Source of the DNA: UBA5078 sp041175045
Lineage (GTDB): Bacteria; Pseudomonadota; Gammaproteobacteria; Pseudomonadales; Pseudohongiellaceae
Assembly: GCA_041175045.1 (NCBI GenBank)
Contig: JBEDFR010000103.1
Span: 1-26,492 of the forward strand
Length of the DNA: 26,492 bases
Direction: 5' to 3'
Below the pieces are notes generated by a model. It was not told the DNA's origin. It was given only the letters and a program-made list of their open reading frames with translations, and did not search any database. Below are positions 15,296 to 23,276 of this stretch, piece after piece. How positions within the stretch are numbered: position 1 is the first letter of the stretch; each line of letters begins with the position of its first letter. The position numbers and the translations under genes were made by a program.

Positions 15296-17434
15296 TTAGT
15301 TGAAGCGCCAGTTCACGGACACGAAGGCACGCAGCGGCTCGCCTGTGAAGTAGCGATCACGCCCGAAGGCGAAGTCGGCACGCTCGGCATACATCTCGTC
15401 CGTCAGGTTGAGGATGTTGGCCGCGAAGGTCAGATCGGAAGTGGCCTGCCAGCGCGCACGCAGATTCAGCAGGTCGTGCCCGTCGTAGCGATTCAGGTTT
15501 TCGGGGTTGCTGTAATAGGCCCCGGAATTCACCCATTCCAATTCGGCAAACACGGTCGGCGTGGCCTGCCACTGCAGCTGCACGCTGCCGAAGCGGCGAG
15601 GTGCCGTGTCTACATCGTTGCCATTGATATTCACACCGCCGGAAAACTCATCGTTCTCGTACGTGTGACGGGCAAAGTTGTAGGCGCCGGACAGACGCAG
15701 CGTCTCGGTCAGCGCGTAGGCACCGCTGAGTTCCAGACCACGGTGTTTGGTGTGGCTGTTGTTCAGGTTGATGCGGGCGCTGTCGGTGATGATCTCGTTG
15801 TCCTTGTCCATGTAGTAGGCGGTGACCTGGTATTCCCAGGCATTCGCCGCGCCTTCCAGGCCCAGCTCGATGCTGTCGATTTCCACAGAATCCAGATCGG
15901 CCACGCTCTGTGTGTTCTGCAGGCGATACAGCTCCGTCGCCTGAGGGGCCCGGTAGCCCTTGTTCACGCGCAGCGCAGCGTTGTGGGTGTCATTGATCTG
16001 GTAGCGGATGCCCAGCTTGGGCGCCCAGTTCGCGAAGGTGTCGCTGCGATCGGCAGGACGGTTGTAGCGGCAGCCGCCGAAACCACAGGCGACCCCGTTG
16101 TCCCTGGTTCGCCCCGTGAGCATCCTGTTGTCGTAGTCGTATTCCATGCGCTCATAGCGCAGGCCGAGAGAGATGTCGAAGCCATTGTCCCAGTAGTGCT
16201 CCATGTGCACGAAAGGTGCCAGCTGAGTGGCATCCACATCGTAGTCATAATGCTTGCCCACTGGAGTCTGTGCCACCAGCGCTGCTGCGCCCACGGTGGG
16301 AAAACGCTGCTGCTGCAGCAGGCTGCCCTCGGTGGCTTCGACGTCCATGCCGAAGGAGATCATGGTGTCTTCGCTCAGGTCTTTGTAGCTGCCGAACTGC
16401 AGACCGACGCTGCTGTGCTGGTTGTCCTCGGTGGGCAGACCGGGCAGGAAGTGCTGGATGAAGTTCAGATCGGCCTTGCGGTAGTAAGGCGTAGCCACGA
16501 TTTCCCAGCCGTTGTCGAACTCCTTGCTGACGCTGGTCCACACCCGCATGCTCTGGCTGTCGCGGTAGGCTTCAGGATTGGGGTTGGTGTCCCACAATGC
16601 CTTGTTCTTGTAATTGTCCTTGCCTTCCACATAGCCAGCCGTTTCCTGGTTCAGGTTGGTGACAGTGAAGCCGCCGTCCAGGGCATAGCCGCCGGCTGTG
16701 GTGTACTGGTAGCGCCAGGACAGCTTCTGCTGGTCGTAGCCACTGTCATCGCGGAAGCCTTCCTCGCGTGTGCCGTTGGCGAGGATCATGTGCTTGAAGT
16801 TGCCGTAGTCGTGACCGAGTGTGAAGTTCGCGCGCTTGGTGCCGCGCGGACCGGCCTCGAGGGTGACATCGCCCCCATCACGGGGGTTGGGCAATACCAC
16901 GTTGATCATGCCGTGCACGGCGTTCGAGCCGTAATAGGCAGTCGCTGGTCCACGAATGACTTCGATGCGTTCGGCGTTCTCGCTGTTGGCATCGAACAGT
17001 TCGTTCACATTGCAGAAACCCGCGGCGCGCAGGGGAATGCCTTGCTCGGCCAGCAGGAAGGCGCCACAGGCCCCGGCTCCCGTCAATACGGGAGAGCGGA
17101 TGGAGGTCAGGCTCTCCTGGCCGTTGTTGCGGTTGATGTTCACGCCGGCCAGACGGTTGGCGGCCTCTTGAATGTGCTGATGGGAAATCAGCCGCAGTTC
17201 TTCCGCTGACATGACGGCCACACTGGCGTTCACGGTGGCCAGTGACTCGGGACGGCGCGTGGAGGAAGTCACCATGATCTCTTCAATGTCCGCGGCGGAG
17301 CCGCCAGACTGGGCCAGAGCGCCCTGGCCGCTGAACGCGGCGAGACCGACAGCACAAGACAAGGCAAGAAGTCGCGGTGCAACGCCATGCCATGCGGAAG
17401 TAGTGGGCTTGTTGAGTACTCTCTGCTTGTTCAC
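15296..17434 (-). CDS. TonB-dependent outer-membrane receptor, ligand unknown
   Basis: A 712-residue outer-membrane beta-barrel receptor energised by TonB. The signal peptide covers about 1-41 (ending ALA), a TonB-box-like DIEEIMVTS lies at 49-57, the plug includes IEVIRGPATAYYGSNAVHGMINVV at about 157-180, and the barrel ends with an aromatic strand (VNWRFN). The plug carries Cys123 and Cys141, and a barrel loop has Cys450 and Cys455 (CGFGGC), so two disulfides are likely. The start is GTG at 17434 with AAGGGAG ten bases upstream; no in-frame ATG is nearby. No siderophore, haem or B12 gene is adjacent, so the ligand cannot be predicted. A good -10 box is present upstream. Confidence 0.93.
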   Translation of the reverse strand: MNKQRVLNKPTTSAWHGVAPRLLALSCAVGLAAFSGQGALAQSGGSAADIEEIMVTSSTRRPESLATVNASVAVMSAEELRLISHQHIQEAANRLAGVNINRNNGQESLTSIRSPVLTGAGACGAFLLAEQGIPLRAAGFCNVNELFDANSENAERIEVIRGPATAYYGSNAVHGMINVVLPNPRDGGDVTLEAGPRGTKRANFTLGHDYGNFKHMILANGTREEGFRDDSGYDQQKLSWRYQYTTAGGYALDGGFTVTNLNQETAGYVEGKDNYKNKALWDTNPNPEAYRDSQSMRVWTSVSKEFDNGWEIVATPYYRKADLNFIQHFLPGLPTEDNQHSSVGLQFGSYKDLSEDTMISFGMDVEATEGSLLQQQRFPTVGAAALVAQTPVGKHYDYDVDATQLAPFVHMEHYWDNGFDISLGLRYERMEYDYDNRMLTGRTRDNGVACGFGGCRYNRPADRSDTFANWAPKLGIRYQINDTHNAALRVNKGYRAPQATELYRLQNTQSVADLDSVEIDSIELGLEGAANAWEYQVTAYYMDKDNEIITDSARINLNNSHTKHRGLELSGAYALTETLRLSGAYNFARHTYENDEFSGGVNINGNDVDTAPRRFGSVQLQWQATPTVFAELEWVNSGAYYSNPENLNRYDGHDLLNLRARWQATSDLTFAANILNLTDEMYAERADFAFGRDRYFTGEPLRAFVSVNWRFN

Positions 17435-17478
17435 GTTGATGTGACTCCCTTGTGGTTGGGTTTCTTGAAAGCCCGGGG

Positions 17479-17484
17479 ACTATA
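17479..17484 (-). promoter_or_regulatory. Candidate -10 box for the TonB receptor gene
   Basis: TATAGT on the minus strand (five of six consensus positions) lies 44 bases upstream of the GTG start. No good -35 hexamer is seen at normal spacing, which would fit an activator-dependent promoter. A dyad at 17519-17542 lies at the distance expected for an upstream regulator site. Confidence 0.4.
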
Positions 17485-17518
17485 GCACAGAAGATTTTGC
17501 GTGCCCTCCCGGATGGAT

Positions 17519-17542
17519 GTGACACTTGGTGCCAGAGGTCAC
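17519..17542. promoter_or_regulatory. 24-base imperfect dyad, possible operator
   Basis: The sequence has the pattern GTGAC-N3-TGG-N2-CCA-N3-GTCAC, with 16 of 24 positions symmetric. It lies between the divergent TonB-receptor and slyD genes, upstream of the receptor -10 box. The layout is that of a dimeric regulator site; I cannot name the regulator. Confidence 0.35.
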
Positions 17543-17656
17543 GTCTTTCAAGGGGGCGTGGGCCTCTGCAGGGCAAGCGACAGACTTTCCCCCGCTGCCT
17601 CTTTGCTGAATAATGCCCCCCGTAAAATTCATTCAATCACCCGTCAGGACCCCGAC

Positions 17657-18148
17657 ATGACAGCAGCCATCGGCAAGCATTCCGTAGTAGAAATCCATTA
17701 CACCCTCAAGAACGCGGAAGGCGAAGTGCTCGACACCTCTGCGGACGGCGAACCGCTCATGTATCTGCATGGCACTCACGGCCTGATTCAGGGGCTGGAG
17801 AACGAATTGCTCGGCAAGAAAGTAGGCGACGCTTTCAAGGCCGTCATTCCCCCGGGGCTGGCCTATGGCGAAGTGGACCCTGATCTGATTCACAGCATCG
17901 ACAAATCCATGTTCCGCGGCGTCGATCACATCGAGCCGGGCATGGTGTTCACCGCCCAGGGCGAACACGGCCACCAGCACATCACCGTGAAGGCGGTGGA
18001 CGGCGACAAGGTGACCATCGACGGCAATCACGAAATGGCGGGGCAGACCCTGTATTTCGATGTCGAAGTCGTCAGCATCCGCGACGCCACCGAAGAGGAG
18101 ATCGACCACGGGCACGTGCATGCCCACGGCGACCATCACCACCACTGA
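17657..18148 (+). CDS. slyD: FKBP-type peptidyl-prolyl isomerase SlyD
   Basis: A 163-residue cytoplasmic prolyl isomerase and chaperone with metal binding. The FKBP domain begins HYTLKNAEGEVLDTS and continues LMYLHGTHGLIQGLENELLGKKVGD; the insert-in-flap chaperone domain (about 70-120) and the return strand AGQTLYFDVEVVSIRDATEEEI follow as in SlyD. The C-terminus HGHVHAHGDHHHH is a His-rich nickel/zinc tail, shorter than in E. coli SlyD (196 residues). The ATG at 17657 aligns with family starts; the ribosome binding site is weak (AGGAC). A weak AATAAT -10 lies about 43 bases upstream. The gene ends three bases before the convergent aldehyde dehydrogenase gene. Confidence 0.95.
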   Translation: MTAAIGKHSVVEIHYTLKNAEGEVLDTSADGEPLMYLHGTHGLIQGLENELLGKKVGDAFKAVIPPGLAYGEVDPDLIHSIDKSMFRGVDHIEPGMVFTAQGEHGHQHITVKAVDGDKVTIDGNHEMAGQTLYFDVEVVSIRDATEEEIDHGHVHAHGDHHHH

Positions 18149-18151
18149 GCA

Positions 18152-19579
18152 TTACGCACGGTCGCCGAGCAGGGCCTTGGTTTCGAGGTATTCCTCGAAA
18201 CCTGCCACGCCCCACTCGCGGCCATTGCCCGATTGCCGGTAGCCGCCGAACGGCGCATTGAAATCCATGCCCGCCCCGTTGATGTGAACCATGCCGGTAC
18301 GCAGTCGACGGGCCACGCGGCGGGCATGTTCGAACTCTCCCCAGACCTGTCCCGACAGCCCGTAGTCGCTGTCGTTGGCCAGGGCCACGGCTTCGTCCTC
18401 ATCCCGATAGCTCAGAATGCAGAGCACCGGCCCGAAGATCTCCTCGCGGGCAATGCGCATCTGATTGTGCACATTCGCGAAGATCGTCGGGCGCACATAG
18501 CTGCCCGCTTCCAGCCCTGCCGGCTTGCCCAGGCCGCCACAGACGAGGGTCGCGCCTTCGTCGATACCCGTCTGAATCAGTGCCTGTACTCGCTCGTATT
18601 GCGCCGCGCTCACCAGCGGCCCGAGCCGTGTGCTCTCCAGCGCCGGGTCACCCGGCAGCACGCGGGCGGCGGCCTGCTGTGCAAGCGGGATGACCTCGGC
18701 CAGGCGCGTCCGGGGCACCAGCATGCGGGTGGGGGCATTGCAGGACTGTCCGGCATTGCTGAAGCAGGCGTGCACGCCAACGGTGACGGCGCGGCCGAAG
18801 TCGGCGTCGTCCAGCAGCAGATTGGGCGACTTGCCGCCCAGCTCCAGGGTGACGCGCTTGATGGTGTCGGCCGCCGCATGGGCCACCGCGCGCCCGGCCC
18901 GGGTGGACCCGGTGAAGGACACCATGTCGACCAGAGGATGGGCGGCCAGCGCGGCGCCGACCGTGGGGCCGTCGCCGTGCACGAGATTGAAGACCCCGGC
19001 GGGCAGAGCGGCCTCGGCCACGATCTGCGCCAGCAGGTCTGCGCTCACTGGCGCCAGTTCGCTGGGCTTGAGCACCAGGGTGCAGCCTGCGGCCAGCGCC
19101 GGCGCGAGCTTGCAGGCGATCTGATGCAGCGGCCAGTTCCACGGCGTGATGAGGGCGCACACGCCGATGGCCTCGCGCTGGATGCCCGTGATGCCGCGCC
19201 AGGTTTCGAAGGAGTAGTCCTGCAGAATGCGTCGTGCCGTGACGAAGTGCGCCAGAGCGCTGCCGACATGGGCGCTGCGCGCAAAGGCAATCGGCGCGCC
19301 CATTTCCAGTGTGACGGCCTGCGCCAGGTCCTGGGCACGTGCGTGCATGCCGGCGATGAGGCGGTCAAGAAACTCCAGCCGCTCGGCGACACTCGTTTGC
19401 GCATACGCGGGGAAGGCAGCGTGCGCGGCCTGCACGGCCTCGTCGGCGTCGGCTGCCTTGCCCAGCGCGACGCTTGCGCAGGGGCTGCCGCTGGCAGGTG
19501 AGAGGTGCCGATGCTGCGGCCGTGCTGGCATCGCGCGCCATTCACCGTTGATGAAGAAACGTGTGCAGTCGATGCTCAT
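18152..19579 (-). CDS. NAD(P)-dependent aldehyde dehydrogenase
   Basis: A 475-residue cytoplasmic aldehyde dehydrogenase oxidising an aldehyde to its acid. All catalytic residues are present: Asn148 in TPWNWP, Lys171 in LKPSE (cofactor), SFTGST, Glu246 in LELGGKSPN and the nucleophile Cys280 in NAGQSCNAPTR. EEIFGPVL and the C-terminal PFGGYRQSGNGREWG complete the signature. It resembles broad aldehyde dehydrogenases of the DhaS/AldA type, but the substrate cannot be read from sequence. The ATG at 19579 has GGAG nine bases upstream. A TATACT box inside a perfect dyad precedes the gene. No pathway genes flank it. Confidence 0.93.
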   Translation of the reverse strand: MSIDCTRFFINGEWRAMPARPQHRHLSPASGSPCASVALGKAADADEAVQAAHAAFPAYAQTSVAERLEFLDRLIAGMHARAQDLAQAVTLEMGAPIAFARSAHVGSALAHFVTARRILQDYSFETWRGITGIQREAIGVCALITPWNWPLHQIACKLAPALAAGCTLVLKPSELAPVSADLLAQIVAEAALPAGVFNLVHGDGPTVGAALAAHPLVDMVSFTGSTRAGRAVAHAAADTIKRVTLELGGKSPNLLLDDADFGRAVTVGVHACFSNAGQSCNAPTRMLVPRTRLAEVIPLAQQAAARVLPGDPALESTRLGPLVSAAQYERVQALIQTGIDEGATLVCGGLGKPAGLEAGSYVRPTIFANVHNQMRIAREEIFGPVLCILSYRDEDEAVALANDSDYGLSGQVWGEFEHARRVARRLRTGMVHINGAGMDFNAPFGGYRQSGNGREWGVAGFEEYLETKALLGDRA

Positions 19580-19603
19580 GGAGAGTTTCTCCGTCGTCGG
19601 TTC

Positions 19604-19633
19604 GGCCGGAGTATACCTGCATTTTCTCCGGCC
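19604..19633. promoter_or_regulatory. Perfect 8-base inverted repeat around ALDH -10 box
   Basis: GGCCGGAG (19604-19611) and CTCCGGCC (19626-19633) are exact inverted repeats separated by 14 bases. The minus-strand -10-like TATACT (19610-19615) overlaps the first arm. Position and symmetry suit an operator controlling the aldehyde dehydrogenase gene, perhaps also the divergent YiiX-like gene. No clear -35 box is present. Confidence 0.4.
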
Positions 19634-19677
19634 TTCGGGTATGTTGTTGGGTGTCATTCGCAGCACGGAATCTGACA

Positions 19678-20430
19678 ATGCTGAAAATCACCCGTACCCT
19701 TGGCCGTGCGCTCGCGGGCTATCTGAGCAAGCCGCGCCCTGACTACCAGCAGCATGACACCACGCCGATCGATCGCATCCTGCAGGTGATCCAGCCCGGT
19801 GACATTCTGCTGGTGGACGGCAACAGCCGCATCAGCACGGCCATCAAATACCTCACACAGTCCACATGGTCACACGCCTGTCTGTATGTGGGCGCTGTCG
19901 ACAAGTCGGCCGACATGCCCGCGCTGGTCGAAGCCGATCTGACGGAAGGGGTGACACTAGTCCCGCTCAACAAGTATGAAAAATACAATGTGCGGATCTG
20001 TCGTCCGGTGGGGCTGACAGAGAGTGAGACGAGGCGGCTGCTGCGCTTCGTGGAAGAGCGACTGGGCTATCGCTACGACCTGAAGAACATCATCGATCTG
20101 ATGCGTTACCTGATTCAGAACCCGGCAGTGCCGACACGTTACCGCCGGCAGCTGCTGAGCCTGGGGAGTGGGGAGCCGACCCGGGCGATCTGCTCCACGC
20201 TCATCGCCCAGGCCTTTCAATCCATCGATTACCCGATTCTGCCGAAGCTGAACCGGGCGCTTGATTCGCAGGAGCGGCACTTCGAACACCGCCATCACAC
20301 GCACTACGTGCCCCGCGACTTCGATCTGTCACCCTACTTCCGCGTGGTCAAGCCGACGCTGGAACTGGACTTCGATTTCCATCGCCTGAGCTGGAAGCAC
20401 AAGCTCAGCGCTGATACCACGGTTGCTTGA
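19678..20430 (+). CDS. YiiX/YebB-like permuted papain-fold hydrolase
   Basis: A 250-residue protein of the circularly permuted NlpC/P60-like (DUF830) class. PGDILLVDGNSRISTAIKYLT at about 40-60 and STWSHACLYVG with His66 form the first half of the active site, EADL near 85-88 follows, and AICSTLIAQAF supplies the candidate nucleophile Cys172. The order His before Cys is the mark of the permuted fold. Such proteins cleave amide or ester bonds in cell-wall or lipid substrates, but this subfamily is uncharacterised. No signal peptide is clear; the N-terminus is basic and may contact membrane. The ATG at 19678 has only a weak ribosome site. Its final 26 bases overlap the end of the convergent beta-propeller gene. 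Confidence 0.8.
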   Translation: MLKITRTLGRALAGYLSKPRPDYQQHDTTPIDRILQVIQPGDILLVDGNSRISTAIKYLTQSTWSHACLYVGAVDKSADMPALVEADLTEGVTLVPLNKYEKYNVRICRPVGLTESETRRLLRFVEERLGYRYDLKNIIDLMRYLIQNPAVPTRYRRQLLSLGSGEPTRAICSTLIAQAFQSIDYPILPKLNRALDSQERHFEHRHHTHYVPRDFDLSPYFRVVKPTLELDFDFHRLSWKHKLSADTTVA

Positions 20431-21541
20431 TCAGCAGGGCCGGGTCAACGCCCGGCCTGGGCACCATCTTCTGCGTGCGGCCGAACTGGTTGTCGCCGCC
20501 GTACAGATTCATCTCGGAATCCACCGTGAAGGCATGCACTTCCAGGAAACCTGTCGGGCCTTCGCGCTCGACGATCCAGGAATACTGGCGCTCACCGTTG
20601 AAATCCAGCTTCACGAAGCGCAGTGGATTCAGGTCGGTAATCCACAGTGAATCCTCGTTCACGATCATGTCCAGCGGCAGGCTGAAACCGTCCCAGGTGT
20701 CCACATGCTCGATCACGGCCGGGTCATCGGTCAGGCGGTAGGTGTTGATGCGACCGCCGGAGCGGTCCAGGGCATAGATCATGTTGTTCGGGCCGGCCGC
20801 GACCGAGTGCACGCCGTTGAACTGACCGGGCTCGGTGCCGAAGCCGCCGAACTCGCCGATGTATTTCGCGTCCTTGTCCAGGATCACGACGCGGTGGTTG
20901 TCCAGACCGTCGGCTACCAGCACGCGCCCGTCGGGCAGGAAAGCCACGTCCTGCGGGCGCCCGAAGTGGGTCTCGTCCCAGCCCGGCACGCCTTTCTCGC
21001 CCAGAGTCATGAGCAGCTCGCTGCCGTCATTGCTGAACACGTAGATGGTGTGGAAGGTTTCGTTGATCACCCAGACGCGCTTCTCCGGGTCATAGGGGCT
21101 GATGCGCAGGCGGTGCGGGCCGGGGCCGTCGGAGTCGGCACACAGCACGTCCCACTGCGTCCAGTTCTCGATGAGATTGCCGTCGCCGTCCAGCGCATAC
21201 AGGCAGTTGCGCCAGGTGCGCAGCTCGGTGGCCTGCAGCACATTGATGCCGATGGAGCCCGCATAGCCGGCATACTCGGGGGGCACGGGCTGGGGCAGGC
21301 GGGCCTCGCCACGCATGGCAATCAGGATGCGGTCGGGCGATTCAGCGAAGACGCCGGAATTGCCGCCGAAGGCAAAGCCAGGTTCCTGAAAGGGTTTGTG
21401 CCAGGCCGGGATGATGTCATACGGGCTGGGGCCGACGGGGCCGAGGATGACTTCGTTCTGAGCGATGGCTGGAGAAAAAGACAGTGCAGCTGCACCGGCG
21501 AGCAGCGTTGTGGCAAACAGCGAGCGGAAAGTCGTATTCAT
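20405..21541 (-). CDS. Exported six-bladed beta-propeller (NHL-repeat) protein
   Basis: A 378-residue periplasmic protein with a signal peptide at about 1-28 (ending AIAQ) and NHL-type propeller blades. The clearest blades are GRPQDVAFLPDGRVLVADGLDNHRVVILD and FNGVHSVAAGPNNMIYALDRSGGRI (about 195-275). The fold resembles peptidyl-alpha-hydroxyglycine lyase-like and SMP-30-like exported proteins, but no catalytic residues can be assigned. The ATG at 21541 is preferred; a GTG 15 bases earlier has no better ribosome site. It follows the LpxH-like gene by 55 bases but has its own candidate promoter. A binding or scaffolding role is a guess. Confidence 0.82.
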   Translation of the reverse strand: MNTTFRSLFATTLLAGAAALSFSPAIAQNEVILGPVGPSPYDIIPAWHKPFQEPGFAFGGNSGVFAESPDRILIAMRGEARLPQPVPPEYAGYAGSIGINVLQATELRTWRNCLYALDGDGNLIENWTQWDVLCADSDGPGPHRLRISPYDPEKRVWVINETFHTIYVFSNDGSELLMTLGEKGVPGWDETHFGRPQDVAFLPDGRVLVADGLDNHRVVILDKDAKYIGEFGGFGTEPGQFNGVHSVAAGPNNMIYALDRSGGRINTYRLTDDPAVIEHVDTWDGFSLPLDMIVNEDSLWITDLNPLRFVKLDFNGERQYSWIVEREGPTGFLEVHAFTVDSEMNLYGGDNQFGRTQKMVPRPGVDPALLIKQPWYQR

Positions 21542-21582
21542 TCTTGTTGTTCTCACTTGGTCGATGGCGGAGCGTCGGCGCC

Positions 21583-21611
21583 AGTATACCTGTCAGTCAA
21601 CGACCTGCCAG
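21583..21611 (-). promoter_or_regulatory. Candidate sigma-70 promoter for the beta-propeller gene
   Basis: On the minus strand CTGGCA (21606-21611) and TATACT (21583-21588) are separated by 17 bases, matching the consensus at four and five positions. The -35 lies inside the last codons of the LpxH-like gene. The 10-base string around the -10 (AGTATACCTG on the plus strand) is identical to that before the aldehyde dehydrogenase gene. Confidence 0.45.
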
Positions 21612-22406
21612 CAAAAGTTCGTCGCGATAACCGTGCGCCTGTTCCGTCCAGCGCAGGATCTGCAGCTCGCCGTTGTGGCCCTCCACCATGGCGGTGCAGC
21701 TTTCCACCCAGTCGCCTGTGTTGCAGTAGAGCGTGTCGCCGAAGCGGGCGATTTCGGCCTTGTGAATATGGCCGCACACCACGCCGTTCACCTTCTGCGC
21801 CCGCGCCGAGTTCACCACGGCTTCTTCGAAGCGCCCGATGTAGCTCGTGACGTTCTTGACCTTGTGCTTGAGATGAGCGGCGATGGACCAGTAGGGCAGG
21901 CCCAGCAGCGAGCGCAGGAAATTGATCAGTCGGTTGAGGCGCAGCAGGTGTCCGTAGAGGGTGCTGCCTACCTTCGACAGCCAGGGGCTGCACTGCACGA
22001 TGGCATCGAACTGGTCGCCGTGCAGCACCAGCAGCCGACGGCCATCGGCCGTTTCGTGTACGGCGGTGTCACGGATTTCGATGTTGTCGAAGCGGTGGCC
22101 ACAGTAGTGGCGGGCGCTCTCGTCGTGATTGCCGGGGGTGTAGACCACTCGAGTGCCGGCTGCGGCCTTGCGCAGGATGGCATTGACGACCTTCTGGTGC
22201 GAGGCCGGCCAGTAGGACTTCTTCTTCATTTCCCAGCCGTCGAAAATGTCGCCCACCAGGTACAGGGTGTCGGAGTCCGTGGCATTGAGAAAGTCGAGGA
22301 GGAAGTCGGCCTGGCAGCCTTTGAAACCCAGATGGATGTCGGACAGAAAGATGGAGCGGTAGCGCAGGGGGTGATGCGGCGGGCGAGTCTTTGCAGCAAC
22401 GTTCAT
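21597..22406 (-). CDS. LpxH-like UDP-2,3-diacylglucosamine diphosphatase
   Basis: A 269-residue calcineurin-like phosphoesterase. Metal-binding motifs are all present: Asp23 and His25 in SDIHLG, Asp53 in GDIFDGWE, Asn93 and His94 in GNHD, His129 in HGDQFD, and GHIHKAE with His213 and His215. The family is usually annotated as UDP-2,3-diacylglucosamine diphosphatase, the fourth step of lipid A synthesis, and is closer to the longer LpxH2-like group than to classic LpxH (about 240 residues, GNRD motif). The activity of this group is not always proven, so a general phosphatase role remains possible. The ATG at 22406 has AGGTGA five bases upstream. It lies 86 bases after the CYTH gene. Confidence 0.85.
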   Translation of the reverse strand: MNVAAKTRPPHHPLRYRSIFLSDIHLGFKGCQADFLLDFLNATDSDTLYLVGDIFDGWEMKKKSYWPASHQKVVNAILRKAAAGTRVVYTPGNHDESARHYCGHRFDNIEIRDTAVHETADGRRLLVLHGDQFDAIVQCSPWLSKVGSTLYGHLLRLNRLINFLRSLLGLPYWSIAAHLKHKVKNVTSYIGRFEEAVVNSARAQKVNGVVCGHIHKAEIARFGDTLYCNTGDWVESCTAMVEGHNGELQILRWTEQAHGYRDELLLAGR

Positions 22407-22492
22407 TCCAGTCACCTCTATGGCTCGTTTGCGCAGCAGTCTGCCGGGTGTGGATGACGCGAATGTGAAGGCAGTGTGGCAGTTTGGTGACG

Positions 22493-22963
22493 TCAGCGCG
22501 GCCACGTGGTCCAGGGCGTCCGCATCAAGGCCTGATTGGAATAGCGCAGGTCCGCGCTGACCTCCTCGGCAGCCCAGTCGGGCCGCGCGAACTGCGCGTC
22601 CTCACTGGCAAGTTCCAGTTCCGCGAGCAGCAGGCCGGCGTTGGCTCCGGCGAACACGTCCAGCTCCCAGCGCTGACCGGCGTGCAGAATCTCGTGACGG
22701 GTCTTGTCGATGACGCCGCCCTGGCACAGTTCTGCCAGCATCGCCTCGGCATCGGCCATGGGGATCTCGTACTCGAATTCGCTGCGGCGAATCCCCGTGG
22801 TAGGGCCCTTCAGTGTGAGCCAGGCGCGCTTGCCGCGCAGGCGCACCCGCACGCTGACGCGATTGAGGGTCGGGACATAGCCCTGCACGATGCGCTCGCC
22901 GGGCGGCAGTGGGGGCAGGCGCTCGGCATGCACCAGGAACTTGCGCTCGATCTCGATGCCCAC
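22493..22963 (-). CDS. CYTH-domain triphosphatase-like protein
   Basis: A 156-residue triphosphate tunnel metalloenzyme. The defining ExExK signature is at residues 4-8 (EIERK), followed by basic strand VRVRLRGKRAWLTLKG and acidic FEYEIP, which line the tunnel in this family. Bacterial single-domain members of this length usually hydrolyse inorganic tripolyphosphate; adenylate cyclase activity (CyaB) is the alternative. The start is GTG at 22963, supported by the signature beginning at residue 4 and by GAGG four bases upstream. It begins six bases after the CbpM stop codon, so it is the third gene of the cbpA-cbpM operon. Confidence 0.9.
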   Translation of the reverse strand: MGIEIERKFLVHAERLPPLPPGERIVQGYVPTLNRVSVRVRLRGKRAWLTLKGPTTGIRRSEFEYEIPMADAEAMLAELCQGGVIDKTRHEILHAGQRWELDVFAGANAGLLLAELELASEDAQFARPDWAAEEVSADLRYSNQALMRTPWTTWPR

Positions 22964-22969
22964 GGCGCC

Positions 22970-23275
22970 TCAGTCTCCCAGCAGACGCTGCAATTGGCGG
23001 TGCAACAGGGCGTTCTCCTGCTGCAACCGTTCGCGCTCGTGCAGCAGGTCGAGCACAAGGGCGACGGCTTCCCAGTCCAGGTGCAGATCACGCTGCAGGC
23101 GCTGGGCGCGCCGCGCCGTGCTGAGCATGTGCAGGTCGAACTCCCAGGTGTCCGGAGAACCGCCGGCAGGCGCGACGATGCCCAGGGCGACGATCTCGAT
23201 GATCTGGTCCGCGGGGATGCCCAGCGCATGGCAGGTATCGTGCAGGTACAGGCTGGCGGAATTCTCTGTCTGCAT
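22970..23275 (-). CDS. cbpM: Chaperone modulator CbpM
   Basis: A 101-residue protein of the CbpM/GlcG-like MerR-related family, which binds the J-domain of CbpA and blocks its stimulation of DnaK. The N-terminal half (IPADQIIEIVALGIVAP) is a winged-helix-like specificity region and the C-terminal half (LDLLHERERLQQENALLHRQL) is a coiled coil. E. coli CbpM is 101 residues, an exact match. It begins one base after the cbpA stop codon (TGA-G-ATG), so translational coupling is likely, as expected for a stoichiometric inhibitor. Confidence 0.93.
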   Translation of the reverse strand: MQTENSASLYLHDTCHALGIPADQIIEIVALGIVAPAGGSPDTWEFDLHMLSTARRAQRLQRDLHLDWEAVALVLDLLHERERLQQENALLHRQLQRLLGD

Positions 23276-23276
23276 C

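Noticed and set aside
15093..15299. A 68-codon plus-strand reading frame between the Prx5 gene and the TonB receptor
   Set aside because: It has no ribosome binding site, contains the strong 15221-15249 hairpin and has no recognisable motif.
14456..17209. A 917-codon plus-strand open frame spanning the Prx5 gene and the TonB receptor
   Set aside because: It is the antisense shadow of the TonB receptor extended through Prx5; the receptor on the other strand has complete domain signatures.
17510..17545. Sigma-54 promoter (TGGCAC...) on the minus strand before the TonB receptor
   Set aside because: TGGCAC is present, but the required TTGC element at the correct spacing is absent.
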